NCBI GenBank assembly: GCA_027623295.1
Contig: JAQBXR010000003.1
Coordinates: forward strand, 62,001-126,000
Source of the DNA: Planctomycetota bacterium
Lineage (GTDB): Bacteria > Planctomycetota > UBA1135
Length of the DNA: 64,000 bases
Direction of reading: 5' to 3'
A program made the position numbers and the translations under genes. Position 1 is the stretch's first letter, and each line of letters opens with the position of its first letter. Shown one piece after another: positions 18,640 through 26,678 of this stretch. The notes beneath the pieces were generated by a model. That model saw only the letters and a list, made by a program, of their open reading frames with translations, was not told where the DNA came from and searched no databases.

Positions 18640-19305
18640 TTCTCCTATCGCCCAACTAGGTGGTGGTGCCGTAAAGCACAGGACGTCCTCCTTCGTTGGA
18701 TGTTTGAACTCGAGACTCAAAGCATGCAATCCAACCGATTGGTTTATTAACGGTTGATCGGCTCCGTACTTCAGGTCGCCGGCAAGCGCCAACCCAGCAG
18801 CTGCACACGCCACCCGTAACTGATGCGCGCGCCCAGTTTTCGGCTGGAGAAGCAGAAGGGTACCGCGGGAGTTCACCTCCAAGACCTTCCAAAGGGTGAT
18901 GGCCTCTTTCGCGCCTTCGCGCTTGCCAATGGTGACCCGATTGCGCGAACGGTCCTTCCACAACCATTGGCGCCACTCTCCCTCTTGGGCACTACCCTGC
19001 TTGGGCTCGGCGCAGCTCCAAGCGAGATAAGTTTTTTGCACTTCATGCCGTTGCCATGCAGCAGAAAGTCGTGAAGCCCCTTTACTGGTTCGGGCAAAAA
19101 CAACCACGCCTGAAACCGGACGATCCAAACGATGCACCACTCCAAGGAATACATCGCCCGGTTTGTTGAATTCCTCTTTCACCCACTGCTTAGCCTGATC
19201 GAGCAAAGACAGGTCCCCGCTGTCATCGGGCACAATGGGCTGGCAAGCGGGCTTGACGACCACTAAGACATGATTGTCGACGTAAAGCACATCTAGCTTT
19301 ACCAT
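18616..19305 (-). CDS. RluA-family RNA pseudouridine synthase
   Basis: 229 residues. The catalytic signature HRLDRPVSGVVVFART (Asp61) and the C-terminal KTGRAHQLRVACAAAGLALAGD are diagnostic of the RluA/RluC/RluD superfamily. It isomerises uridine to pseudouridine in rRNA or tRNA. There is no N-terminal S4 domain, so it resembles the short RluA/TruC-like members. The exact target position cannot be predicted. Confidence 0.92.
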   Translation of the reverse strand: MVKLDVLYVDNHVLVVVKPACQPIVPDDSGDLSLLDQAKQWVKEEFNKPGDVFLGVVHRLDRPVSGVVVFARTSKGASRLSAAWQRHEVQKTYLAWSCAEPKQGSAQEGEWRQWLWKDRSRNRVTIGKREGAKEAITLWKVLEVNSRGTLLLLQPKTGRAHQLRVACAAAGLALAGDLKYGADQPLINQSVGLHALSLEFKHPTKEDVLCFTAPPPSWAIGESGREVRG

Positions 19306-19376
19306 GAAGCCGAGTCTCCTTTCGCTTCTGCAGCCATGATTCCGACAGCTCTCAGAGGGTTATGCCGTTGCATGAT

Positions 19377-20255
19377 TTAAGGTCTTTGCCAACGACCACA
19401 AAATCCGCAAGGCAGGCGTCGTCCGGAAACGGTTTCAGGAATCCAAAGTTCGCCGCACTCCACCTTGCCTGGGCCCAGGTCGCCCAACATGTTCTCAAAG
19501 GCTAGCGGAGAGCAGCCAATCGCATAGGAAGAAAGAATCATGAAGCTGCCCGATTGTTTAGCGAGCAGGCCGTGTGCCTCTTCCAGCAAAGGCATGATTC
19601 CGGTCTCAAACTGCCACTTCTCGCCTTTGGGGCCTCGCCCATAATGGGGAGGATCTAGCAGAATGCCATGGTAAGTCTTTCCACGACGACGTTCCCGCGC
19701 GACGAACTTGGCGGCGTCTTCCAAAATCCAACGTAGCGCCTGGTCACCCAACCCACTGCGGCTTGCGTTCTCTGCAGCCCAATCCACCGACGCGCGCGAG
19801 GCATCTAGGTGAGTCACTTGCCAACCATCTTGTGCCGCAAGAATGCTTGCGACTCCGGTGTAGCCGAAAAGGTTTAACAAACGCAAGGGGCCATCGGCCT
19901 GCTTCTCCAAAACACTGCGTTGCTCGCTCACCCATTTCCAATTGGCGGCTTGCTCAGGGAAAATACCGATATGCTTAAACGGAGTCGGCTGAATCCGCAG
20001 TGTCAAATTGCCCGATTCCAAAGTCCATGAACTCGGAAGTGAGTCATTTTGTTTATGCCAAGATCCGCCGCGATCACTCTCGCGCTCGAACGTAAAATCG
20101 GCTTGTTGCCACTTCTTGGCCTCTAATTGTGGACGCCACAAGGCTTGCGGATCTGGACGGCGCAAAACATAGGGCCCAACGCGCTCCAACTTCTCGCCGC
20201 GGCCACTGTCCAACAGCTCATAAGAGGCAAGGCCGGGGTAGGCGAAGTGGTCCAT
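19377..20255 (-). CDS. Class I SAM-dependent methyltransferase (RlmI-like)
   Basis: 292 residues. The SAM-binding motif I is LLNLFGYTGVASILAA, with THLDASRASVDWA after it. The catalytic-loop motif LLDPPHYGRGPKGE is the DPPxF/Y-like signature of the RlmI/RlmK group. That suggests a cytosine-C5 methyltransferase-like fold acting on rRNA, although the PUA domain of RlmI is not present. It is transcribed divergently from the transhydrogenase operon, 88 bp upstream of pntAA. Confidence 0.85.
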   Translation of the reverse strand: MDHFAYPGLASYELLDSGRGEKLERVGPYVLRRPDPQALWRPQLEAKKWQQADFTFERESDRGGSWHKQNDSLPSSWTLESGNLTLRIQPTPFKHIGIFPEQAANWKWVSEQRSVLEKQADGPLRLLNLFGYTGVASILAAQDGWQVTHLDASRASVDWAAENASRSGLGDQALRWILEDAAKFVARERRRGKTYHGILLDPPHYGRGPKGEKWQFETGIMPLLEEAHGLLAKQSGSFMILSSYAIGCSPLAFENMLGDLGPGKVECGELWIPETVSGRRLPCGFCGRWQRP

Positions 20256-20343
20256 TACCGCAAAGGATAGCGCGATTCAGGAGTGCCAGATGCCCTCGTA
20301 GGCGTTACCTTTGTTGGTCCGCAAACGCGGACCCCATAGTCCC

Positions 20344-21501
20344 ATGACAACTCTCTTTGTTGCAAAGGAAAGTCGCGACGGCGAAACCCGTTGTGCGGCG
20401 ACCCCTGAAACTGTCGGACGTTACATCAAGCGTGGCTTCAAGGTACTGGTGCAAACCGGCGCTGGAGAAGCTGCGAGCTACCGTGACTCCGACTTCTCCG
20501 ACTCTGGTGCAGAAATCATTTCTGATTTTGCATCGGGTTGCTCTCAATCCGACGTGGTCTTAAAGGTTGCGCGCGCCACGGTAGAGGAGGCCGGTTTGAT
20601 GAAGAAAGGGTCCCTTTTGGTTTCCTTCCTCCAAGCAGCGCAAGACCCCGGGTCTGCCAAAGCCGTGCTCGATGCTGGCGTAAGCAACTTCGCCATGGAG
20701 TTGGTGCCGCGCACCACCTTGGCGCAAAAAATGGACGCGCTTTCTTCACAGGCCAACATTGCCGGATACAAAGCCGTGTTAATTGCGGCTTGTGAGCTTG
20801 GACGTTACTTCCCACTTCTCATGACGGCTGCGGGAACGGTAAAGCCGGCACGCGTGGTCATCTTTGGTGTGGGCGTTGCAGGGCTGCAAGCGATTGCTAC
20901 GGCAAAACGCCTTGGCGCTATTGTGGAAGCCACCGACATTCGCCCTGAGGTCAAAGAACAAGTCGAATCTCTCGGCGGCAAATTCATTGAGGTGAAGCCG
21001 GACGATGGCGGCGAAGACGCCAGCGTTTACGCCAAGGAAGCTTCCGACGACTACAAAAAGCGTCAGGCGGCAGCGGTTGGTGCAAGCGTTGCGCAAGCCG
21101 ACGTGGTGATTACCACGGCGCAAGTGCCTGGTGCAAAAGCGCCGGTCCTGGTTCCTGAAGCCATGGTTAAAACCATGAAGTTCGGTGCCGTGATTGTTGA
21201 CCTTGCGGTTGAGCAAGGTGGCAACTGCGACATCTCTGAAGCGGGAAAAATTGTTGTGAAGCACGGTGTGAAGTTGGTGGGTACTACAAACCTACCAGGC
21301 ACTGTTGCCGTTCATGCCTCGCAACTTTACGCACGCAATGTGCAACATGTTGTCGATCACTTGGTTCCAACCAAGGAAAACGACAACCTTGAAATACGCC
21401 TCGACTTCGAGGACGAAATCATTGGAGCTTCCATCGCCATTCACGGCGGCGAAGTTCGTCACCAACCCACCGCAACAGCGCTGCAGCTTGCAACCGCCTA
21501 G
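20344..21501 (+). CDS. pntAA: NAD(P) transhydrogenase alpha subunit, part 1 (NAD-binding)
   Basis: 385 residues. This soluble domain dI binds NAD(H). It has the alanine-dehydrogenase/PNT N-terminal fold (TLFVAKESRDGETR) and the Rossmann motif VVIFGVGVAGLQAIATAKRLGA. I used the ATG at 20344; upstream TTG at 20311 adds 11 residues that do not match the family. With the next two genes it forms the split three-subunit transhydrogenase, which couples proton entry to hydride transfer from NADH to NADP+. Confidence 0.95.
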   Translation: MTTLFVAKESRDGETRCAATPETVGRYIKRGFKVLVQTGAGEAASYRDSDFSDSGAEIISDFASGCSQSDVVLKVARATVEEAGLMKKGSLLVSFLQAAQDPGSAKAVLDAGVSNFAMELVPRTTLAQKMDALSSQANIAGYKAVLIAACELGRYFPLLMTAAGTVKPARVVIFGVGVAGLQAIATAKRLGAIVEATDIRPEVKEQVESLGGKFIEVKPDDGGEDASVYAKEASDDYKKRQAAAVGASVAQADVVITTAQVPGAKAPVLVPEAMVKTMKFGAVIVDLAVEQGGNCDISEAGKIVVKHGVKLVGTTNLPGTVAVHASQLYARNVQHVVDHLVPTKENDNLEIRLDFEDEIIGASIAIHGGEVRHQPTATALQLATA

Positions 21502-21520
21502 GGGATTCCCAAACAGCGCC

Positions 21521-21817
21521 ATGATTCTGCTTCTGATGCTCTTCGTGTTCTTACTTGCCATCGTGGTCGGTAATGAACTCATCTCGAAAGTCCCTCCTAC
21601 ATTGCACACGCCACTGATGTCGGGTGCCAATGCAATTTCGGGTATTACTATTGTGGGTGCCTTGATGTGCGCACAGTTCACCCATGGACTGGCTGCGCAA
21701 ATCTTTGGCATCGTTGCCATCGCACTTGCAACCATTAACGTCGTTGGTGGCTTCATGGTCACCGACCGCATGCTTGCTATGTTCAGTAGCAAAAAGAAAA
21801 AGAAGGAGGGCAAGTAA
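21521..21817 (+). CDS. pntAB: NAD(P) transhydrogenase alpha subunit, part 2 (membrane)
   Basis: 98 residues with three or four transmembrane helices (LLLMLFVFLLAIVVGNELI, MSGANAISGITIVGALM, IFGIVAIALATINVVGGFMV) and a basic Lys-rich C-terminus. It corresponds to the membrane part of PntA. The ATG at 21521 follows pntAA by 19 bp. A longer in-frame start upstream inside pntAA is not credible. AAGGAGG near 21804-21811 precedes the pntB start. Confidence 0.94.
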   Translation: MILLLMLFVFLLAIVVGNELISKVPPTLHTPLMSGANAISGITIVGALMCAQFTHGLAAQIFGIVAIALATINVVGGFMVTDRMLAMFSSKKKKKEGK

Positions 21818-23266
21818 GTGGATGGCTTCACTCCTGCCGGGCTGCTTTACTTAGTAGCTACTGTCCTTTTCATTCTCGGCATCAAGCGATTGTCCAAGGT
21901 GCGCACCGCGCGCTCGGGTAACCAACTTGCTGCTGTCGGCATGTTGCTCGCCATCGTCGTGACCTTGGTGTCACCTGAAGGCGGCGTGGGTCTTGATTGG
22001 ACCACCGTCATCATCGGCATGGCCCTTGGCGCTCTTGTTGGTGGTGTCATGGCCAAGCGAGTCGAGATGACCGGCATGCCGGAACTCGTCGCATTGTTCA
22101 ACGGCTTCGGTGGCTTAGCTTCCACCTTTGTGGCTGTCAGCGAATTCTGGGGTCGCTACGGCGAACACATGACTGGCCCACCCAAGGATGCCGCGGAAGG
22201 TGTTGTCCTTGGTGGCGGCGTTTGGGCCATCGCGATCGTGCTGTCGATTCTCATCGGAACCGTGACCTTTACCGGTTCGCTGGTTGCTATGGCCAAACTG
22301 TCCGGCAAGATTTCGGGTAATCCGATTATCCTGCCTGGGCGCCACCTGATTACGCTCGTGCTGCTCATTGGCGGGATCGGCGCTGGTGTTTACGGCACCT
22401 TCTACGGCGAAGGCAACACCGCCATCATGCTGGTTGGTGCGCTAACGCTAGGCGCTGGCCTGTTCGGCATCGTTTCTGTGCTGCCCATTGGTGGCGCCGA
22501 TATGCCAGTAGTGGTTTCGCTACTCAACTCATACTCCGGGCTGGCCGCATCGATGGCTGGTTTCGTGATTGGCAACTCGTTGCTGATTGTTGCCGGTGCT
22601 TTGGTGGGTGCTGCAGGTTTGATTCTGACCATGGTGATGTGCAAGGCCATGAATCGCTCGCTCGGCAACGTGCTCGTCGGTGGCTTTGGTGGCGATACCT
22701 CTTCGGCAAGTAAAGGTGGTGCAGAAGAATACACCACAGTGAAGTCTGCGGGTACAGAAGAAGCCGCCATGATTTTGGAGTCGGCAACTTCGGTCATCTT
22801 CGTTCCAGGTTACGGCATGGCGGTTGCGCAAGCGCAGCACGTGGTGAAAGAGCTTGGCGAAGAAATGGAAAGGCGCGGCGCCACAGTCAAGTACGGCATT
22901 CACCCTGTCGCGGGTCGTATGCCGGGTCACATGAACGTCTTGCTTGCTGAAGCCGATGTTCCCTATGAACAACTGTTGGAGCTCGAAAAGATCAACGGCG
23001 AATTCAAGACCACCGACGTCACCATCATCATTGGCGCGAACGATGTGGTGAACCCGGAAGCCATTGAAAATCCGAAAAGCCCGATTGCAGGCATGCCGAT
23101 TTTGAATGCGTTTGAATCCGGAACCGTACTCATGGTGAAACGTTCCTTATCGCCTGGTTATGCCGGCATCAAGAACCCACTGTTTGAACGCGACAACACC
23201 TACATGTGTTTCGGCGACGGCAAAGCCTTCCTAGTCGACGTGCTCGCAGAGCTCAAAAACTCTTAA
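21818..23266 (+). CDS. pntB: NAD(P) transhydrogenase beta subunit
   Basis: 482 residues. The first ~270 residues carry about eight to nine transmembrane helices forming the proton channel with PntAB. The C-terminal dIII domain binds NADP(H): VIFVPGYGMAVAQAQH, GRMPGHMNVLLAEADVPY, and IIGANDVVNP followed by VMVKRSLSPGYAGI. The GTG start directly abuts the pntAB stop (TAAGTG) and is preceded by a strong AAGGAGGG Shine-Dalgarno. Confidence 0.96.
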   Translation: MDGFTPAGLLYLVATVLFILGIKRLSKVRTARSGNQLAAVGMLLAIVVTLVSPEGGVGLDWTTVIIGMALGALVGGVMAKRVEMTGMPELVALFNGFGGLASTFVAVSEFWGRYGEHMTGPPKDAAEGVVLGGGVWAIAIVLSILIGTVTFTGSLVAMAKLSGKISGNPIILPGRHLITLVLLIGGIGAGVYGTFYGEGNTAIMLVGALTLGAGLFGIVSVLPIGGADMPVVVSLLNSYSGLAASMAGFVIGNSLLIVAGALVGAAGLILTMVMCKAMNRSLGNVLVGGFGGDTSSASKGGAEEYTTVKSAGTEEAAMILESATSVIFVPGYGMAVAQAQHVVKELGEEMERRGATVKYGIHPVAGRMPGHMNVLLAEADVPYEQLLELEKINGEFKTTDVTIIIGANDVVNPEAIENPKSPIAGMPILNAFESGTVLMVKRSLSPGYAGIKNPLFERDNTYMCFGDGKAFLVDVLAELKNS

Positions 23267-23272
23267 CGCGCG

Positions 23273-24022
23273 TTGCGAAATCCCCTAGCCACCGCCCTCG
23301 GATGCTTTCGTATCCTTGTGGCGGTGGCTTTCGCAATTCTTGGTTTACCCATGGCGATCGGCGTGTTGCTGCTTTCCTTAGGGAGTAGTCACCGTCGCGC
23401 ACAGCTCGGCGGTCGCGCCGTACGGTTGTGGAGTTGGATCACGCGCCGCGCACTTGGAATTCACGTTACGGTGGAAGGCACACCTCCCCCACGCGGAAGC
23501 TTTGTAGTGAGCAATCATGTTTCCCACTTTGATGTCCTCGTCCTAACCAGTCTTTACCCGACCAGCTTGGTTGGCAAAAAGGAAATCATCAAGTGGCCGC
23601 TGCTGGGACAACTCGCGTGGCTCATAGGAACGGTTTTTGTGGACCGCGGCGATCGCAACAAGACCTCGCTGGTTGCTGAGCAAATGCGTGGCTATCTAGA
23701 CTCCGGCGCAACCGTCACCCTATTCCCAGAGGGCACCTGCGGCGATGGCAAGCATGTGCTGCCGTTCAAGCGTTCCCTATTTGCAGTCCCGGCCGACCTA
23801 AATATTCCAACCTGGCCGGTCGCCATTCGCTACCCCGACCCCGCCGCCGCATGGGACGATGACACCCCGCTCGCCCTGCACATGTTCCGCCTGCTCTGCC
23901 ACACCAAGCAAAAAGCCGTGGTTGAGTTTGGCGAACCCATCGCAAAGGGATTAAGGCGCAAGCCTCTTTCCTTTGAGGCTCACGCTCGCGTAGATGGGCT
24001 GCTCAAAAAAGCGCGCGATTAA
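23273..24022 (+). CDS. plsC: 1-acyl-sn-glycerol-3-phosphate acyltransferase (PlsC family)
   Basis: 249 residues. The acyltransferase motifs are NHVSHFD (HX4D block I) and LFPEGTCG (block III), with VFVDRGDR between them. An N-terminal hydrophobic stretch anchors it to the inner membrane. It transfers an acyl chain to lysophosphatidate in phospholipid synthesis. The start is a TTG at 23273, seven bases after pntB; the first ATG at 23351 would remove part of the membrane segment. Other PlsC-like acyltransferases with different acceptors remain possible. Confidence 0.87.
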   Translation: MRNPLATALGCFRILVAVAFAILGLPMAIGVLLLSLGSSHRRAQLGGRAVRLWSWITRRALGIHVTVEGTPPPRGSFVVSNHVSHFDVLVLTSLYPTSLVGKKEIIKWPLLGQLAWLIGTVFVDRGDRNKTSLVAEQMRGYLDSGATVTLFPEGTCGDGKHVLPFKRSLFAVPADLNIPTWPVAIRYPDPAAAWDDDTPLALHMFRLLCHTKQKAVVEFGEPIAKGLRRKPLSFEAHARVDGLLKKARD

Positions 24023-24150
24023 AACTCTTCGTTGATCGAAGCGCCTTCACCCTCCACGGCGAAAAGAGAGGCATCGGTTTCTTCTAGCTTCGTATAAGAC
24101 TGAAAACTCAAAGCAAAGGCTGGGATATCCGGCTTACCGCCCTCCGCTGC
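24019..24150 (-). pseudogene. Possible C-terminal remnant of a lost gene
   Basis: On the minus strand a 43-codon frame, bounded upstream by TAG at 24151-24153 and ending at TAA, reads as convincing protein (KPDIPAFALSFQSYTKL, then LEETDASLFAVEGEG, ending NEEF). It has no ATG; only a TTG near its middle could start it. It overlaps the plsC stop by four bases. Composition suggests a decayed 3' end, but nothing identifies the parent gene. Confidence 0.22.
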
Positions 24151-24174
24151 CTAAGTTGCTGATAATCTATCACC

Positions 24175-24747
24175 ATGTCTAAGGCAATCCTCCTGCTTGC
24201 TTCCCTTCTTCTTGGCGCCGCATCTTGCTCCAGCTCGGAAATCCCCACTGGCCATGAAAGGCCAACGGTTGGCTCCCTCTTTGATTCCGAGGTGCCACCC
24301 CAAGAGGTCGACATTAGGAACTACACCATTTTGTCCAACCAAGTTGCGGGTGGTGGCGCGATCAGTGCGGAGCAGGTGGCCACTCTGCCAAGCAAGGGGT
24401 ACACCACCATCATCAACCTTCGGTTTGAGCACGAAGATGGCGTGAAGGAGGAAATGGCTGCTGCCGATGCCGCCGGCCTGACTTATGTTTCAATCCCAGT
24501 GAGTGGCAGCGACTTCACTTTGGGGCACGCGAAACGAGTTTCCGATGCCATCGCCGCAAGTCCTGGGCATGTACTTTTTCACTGCGCCAGCGGCGGACGT
24601 GTTACCGCCGTGTGGGCTTTGACCCGCGCCATCGAGGAAGGCCTCTCTCCAGAAGAAGCTGCCCGCGTGGCTAACGAAGAAGGGTGTCGCCCAATTCCGG
24701 AACCCATGGTCCATCGCGTAGTGACCGAACTGCAAGCTGCGCGCTAG
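24175..24747 (+). CDS. Lipoprotein with DUF442/dual-specificity-phosphatase-like domain
   Basis: 190 residues. A lipoprotein signal ends at lipobox LGAASC. A phosphatase-like domain of the beta-lactamase-hydrolase-like (DUF442) kind follows: VAGGGAISAEQVATL, GYTTIINLR, and the loop VLFHCASGGRV, where Cys and Arg are separated by four residues as in that family's CRSGTR. This would be a membrane-anchored extracytoplasmic phosphatase or a relative with sulfur chemistry. Substrate unknown. Confidence 0.75.
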   Translation: MSKAILLLASLLLGAASCSSSEIPTGHERPTVGSLFDSEVPPQEVDIRNYTILSNQVAGGGAISAEQVATLPSKGYTTIINLRFEHEDGVKEEMAAADAAGLTYVSIPVSGSDFTLGHAKRVSDAIAASPGHVLFHCASGGRVTAVWALTRAIEEGLSPEEAARVANEEGCRPIPEPMVHRVVTELQAAR

Positions 24748-24955
24748 GCTTCGCCTTTCCTAATGCAATGTGCCTCTGGGGGTACGGAGGGTCTTCTTCC
24801 GGCCGATGACGACGCCTTGGCCGTCCCCCGTGTTGCAGAACCGCCGAGCCGGGCATGCTCGGGATCGGGAACCCTGGCGCTCGATGCGCTCCAAGAAACC
24901 CCGACCTATGCCCGCATTGAGGGCCCCCGAAACGAATATTTTAATTTCGAGCAAA
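24748..24955. other. GC-rich intergenic block, open in several frames; candidate structured RNA
   Basis: This block differs from its surroundings in composition and is open in several frames on both strands, none of which gives a recognisable protein. It can form stems: GGGGG(T)ACGG at 24778-24787 pairs with CCGTCCCCC at 24821-24829, and CCGAGC...GCTCGG forms a six-base-pair hairpin near 24841-24860. An AT-rich stretch follows abruptly. A structured RNA gene or the leader of the DUF2089 gene are possibilities. I could not match it to SRP, RNase P, tmRNA or 6S RNA. Confidence 0.25.
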
Positions 24956-24972
24956 CTTTAACAAAGTTAAAG
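24956..24972. promoter_or_regulatory. Perfect palindromic operator-like site before DUF2089 gene
   Basis: CTTTAAC-AAA-GTTAAAG is a perfect seven-base inverted repeat with a three-base spacer. It lies 50 bp before the DUF2089 start. TATATT or TATTAT just downstream (24975-24988) could serve as a -10, so the palindrome would overlap the promoter. The downstream gene encodes a helix-turn-helix protein, so autoregulation is a plausible inference. An AGAGGC...GCCTCT hairpin (24992-25010) then lies in the leader. Confidence 0.45.
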
Positions 24973-25021
24973 CGTATATTGATATTATGAAAGAGGCCCG
25001 ACCAGCCTCTCCCCCTTTGCC

Positions 25022-25333
25022 ATGCCTGATTCGCGCACTCAAGCACTCAAAGCCTTTCAGGCTCTTGAGCAAGCCGACCAAGAACTAGCTCTAGAGCTTG
25101 TCTCTTGCTCCGGTTCTCTTAAGGAGCTCGCCAAAAGACGTTCTGTCAGCTATCCGACCATTCGCCATCGCCTTAACCGGCTGCTGGTTCGCTTAGAAGC
25201 CGCCCAATCCGAGCAACCGCTCGATCCCATGGCTGAACAGCTGGCAGATCTCGTCGAGCGAGGAGAGCTAACCCTGGGCGGAGCTAAGGCAGCTTTGCGC
25301 ATGCATCGGGAACTACTTGAAAACCAAACTTGA
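25022..25333 (+). CDS. DUF2089-family helix-turn-helix protein
   Basis: 103 residues. The core ALELVSCSGSLKELAKRR followed by SVSYPTIRHRLNRLL is the DUF2089 helix-turn-helix signature. The usual N-terminal zinc ribbon of many members is missing. The C-terminal half (LADLVERGELTLGGAKAALRM) resembles the short SHOCT-like tail often found with this family. It is a likely DNA-binding regulator. The stop overlaps a TTG of the next frame (TTGA), and the next gene is a small membrane protein, the common arrangement for this family. Confidence 0.8.
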   Translation: MPDSRTQALKAFQALEQADQELALELVSCSGSLKELAKRRSVSYPTIRHRLNRLLVRLEAAQSEQPLDPMAEQLADLVERGELTLGGAKAALRMHRELLENQT

Positions 25334-25342
25334 AAACCAAAA
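25317..25342. repeat. 13-base tandem duplication across a stop/start junction
   Basis: TTGAAAACCAAA(C/A) occurs twice in direct succession, at 25317-25329 and 25330-25342. The second copy supplies the TGA stop of the DUF2089 gene and leads into the ATG of the next gene. Confidence 0.6.
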
Positions 25343-25722
25343 TGATCGAAACCCTACTTATCGCAGACCCCACTCCCTGGTTTGATGCAGAAACCGGAAA
25401 CCTCTTGGGGGCATTCGTTGGTGCCGGTATTGGAGTCATTGGAGGAACGCTTGGCGCGGTTGCCGGCACCCTCTCGCCGAAAGGCAAAGGCCGTAACTTC
25501 GTCATACGCGGCATGATGACCATGGCAGGCTTTGGATTCATCACCTTGGTGGTGGGCGTCATCGCCGTGATTGGCGGCCAGCCCTACCACGTTTGGTATC
25601 CGATGGTTCTACTCGGCGGCATGCTCGCCGGACTCTTCGGCGGACTAACTCCTCTTATTTGCAAGCGGTATAACGAAGCCGAAGCGCGCCGACTTGATGC
25701 CGACGCGCTTCGTCGTTCCTAA
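25342..25722 (+). CDS. Small membrane protein next to DUF2089, unknown function
   Basis: 126 residues with three hydrophobic segments: about 20-42 (Gly-rich LLGAFVGAGIGVIGGTLG), 58-80 (MAGFGFITLVVGVIAVIG) and 85-105. The Arg/Glu/Asp-rich tail is cytoplasmic. A TTG at 25330 overlapping the previous stop is an alternative start. DUF2089 genes commonly precede such membrane proteins, so the pair probably works together. Function unknown. Confidence 0.65.
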   Translation: MIETLLIADPTPWFDAETGNLLGAFVGAGIGVIGGTLGAVAGTLSPKGKGRNFVIRGMMTMAGFGFITLVVGVIAVIGGQPYHVWYPMVLLGGMLAGLFGGLTPLICKRYNEAEARRLDADALRRS

Positions 25723-25754
25723 ATTGGGAACGTAAACTTGGTTAAGGACGTCGT

Positions 25755-26549
25755 TTAGAAACCGCCTCCGCGGTTTCCTCCACCCGTGCCACCGGTAGTC
25801 CCGCCACCGGTAGTCCCGCCACGGTTTCCGCCACGGTTTCCGCCGCCAAAGCCGCCAAAGCCGCTAGAATCGTTCGATTCCGCATATTGAGTCATTTGCT
25901 CTGGGCTTAGGGAGGCGCTCAAGGCATTGGTTTCTTGCTCGCTAATCTCGGTCATCCGAGTGCGAATACCTTCGCGATCGCCCCAACCGTTTTCGCGCAT
26001 GTCGGCAAAGAACTCGTTGCGTGCTACAGAAGAATCATTCAGCGCCTTAGACAAAACTTCGGTTTGCGAAGAGTCTAAGCCGAGCTGCTCCGAAAGTTCT
26101 GCAATCCGCGTTTCCAATTGTTCCTTTCGACGCTCTTCCCGGCGCACATCGCGCTCTGCATCTTCTTGTTCTTCGCGCTGCTGGATGACCGCACCGACGG
26201 CAGCGTCAAAGCCTTGACCGGTTGGTATGGAGTTCGAGGCTAGAGGGAACTCTTCTCCGTCAGGCAGGCGCCCATCACGGAGAGCGCGATCCATTTCCAC
26301 GGCACTGGAAACGCGATCTTTCATGCTCAAGATGGTGCCACCTTGAACTTCAAGTTGGCGCTCCATATTGTCGAACTGCATCTGCAAGGAATCCAGTTGC
26401 TTGCCAAAATCGGCGCCGACTTCGGTGGCCGCGGTTGTTTCCGCACCAGAGGTCGCCTCGGAGTCCGATGTGGAAAGCAAGGTGCTTCCGACTAAGCCAC
26501 CGAGGATTCCAGTGACAAAAATGAGAAAGGTTTGAAGGAGTTTGTTCAT
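25755..26549 (-). CDS. Membrane-anchored coiled-coil protein with Gly-rich tail
   Basis: 264 residues from the ATG at 26549 (an upstream frame to 26606 adds 19 residues). An N-terminal membrane anchor (LLQTFLIFVTGILGGLVGS) is followed by a Ser/Thr-rich linker, a coiled-coil region (about 40-70), and a long charged helix (REEQEDAERDVRREERRKEQ) that continues to ~200. The last ~35 residues are Gly/Asn/Arg/Thr repeats. It may be a periplasmic structural or adhesion-related protein. No family recognised. Confidence 0.65.
   Translation of the reverse strand: MNKLLQTFLIFVTGILGGLVGSTLLSTSDSEATSGAETTAATEVGADFGKQLDSLQMQFDNMERQLEVQGGTILSMKDRVSSAVEMDRALRDGRLPDGEEFPLASNSIPTGQGFDAAVGAVIQQREEQEDAERDVRREERRKEQLETRIAELSEQLGLDSSQTEVLSKALNDSSVARNEFFADMRENGWGDREGIRTRMTEISEQETNALSASLSPEQMTQYAESNDSSGFGGFGGGNRGGNRGGTTGGGTTGGTGGGNRGGGF
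25788..25859. repeat. Nested tandem repeats encoding the Gly-rich tail
   Basis: Three successive short arrays in the 3' part of the coiled-coil gene: 15-base units at 25788-25817 (two copies), 12-base units at 25818-25841 (two copies) and 9-base units at 25842-25859 (two copies). All are in-frame multiples of three, so copy-number slippage would alter tail length without frameshift. Confidence 0.7.
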
Positions 26550-26678
26550 GGGAGGTCTTGGGCCAGGCCATTTTGACACAAATTGCCCGAATTGACCAAA
26601 CGCCATCCCGCAGTTCAGGTTCCGCCTTGCTCAACCACACGAAAGCAGCGAGAATGGCTCTCGGAACCTGCTAATCCC

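Noticed and set aside
24748-24955. SRP, RNase P, tmRNA or 6S RNA gene, or a small protein gene
   Set aside because: Their conserved elements could not be found and no frame resembles a known protein, so it stays an unassigned block.
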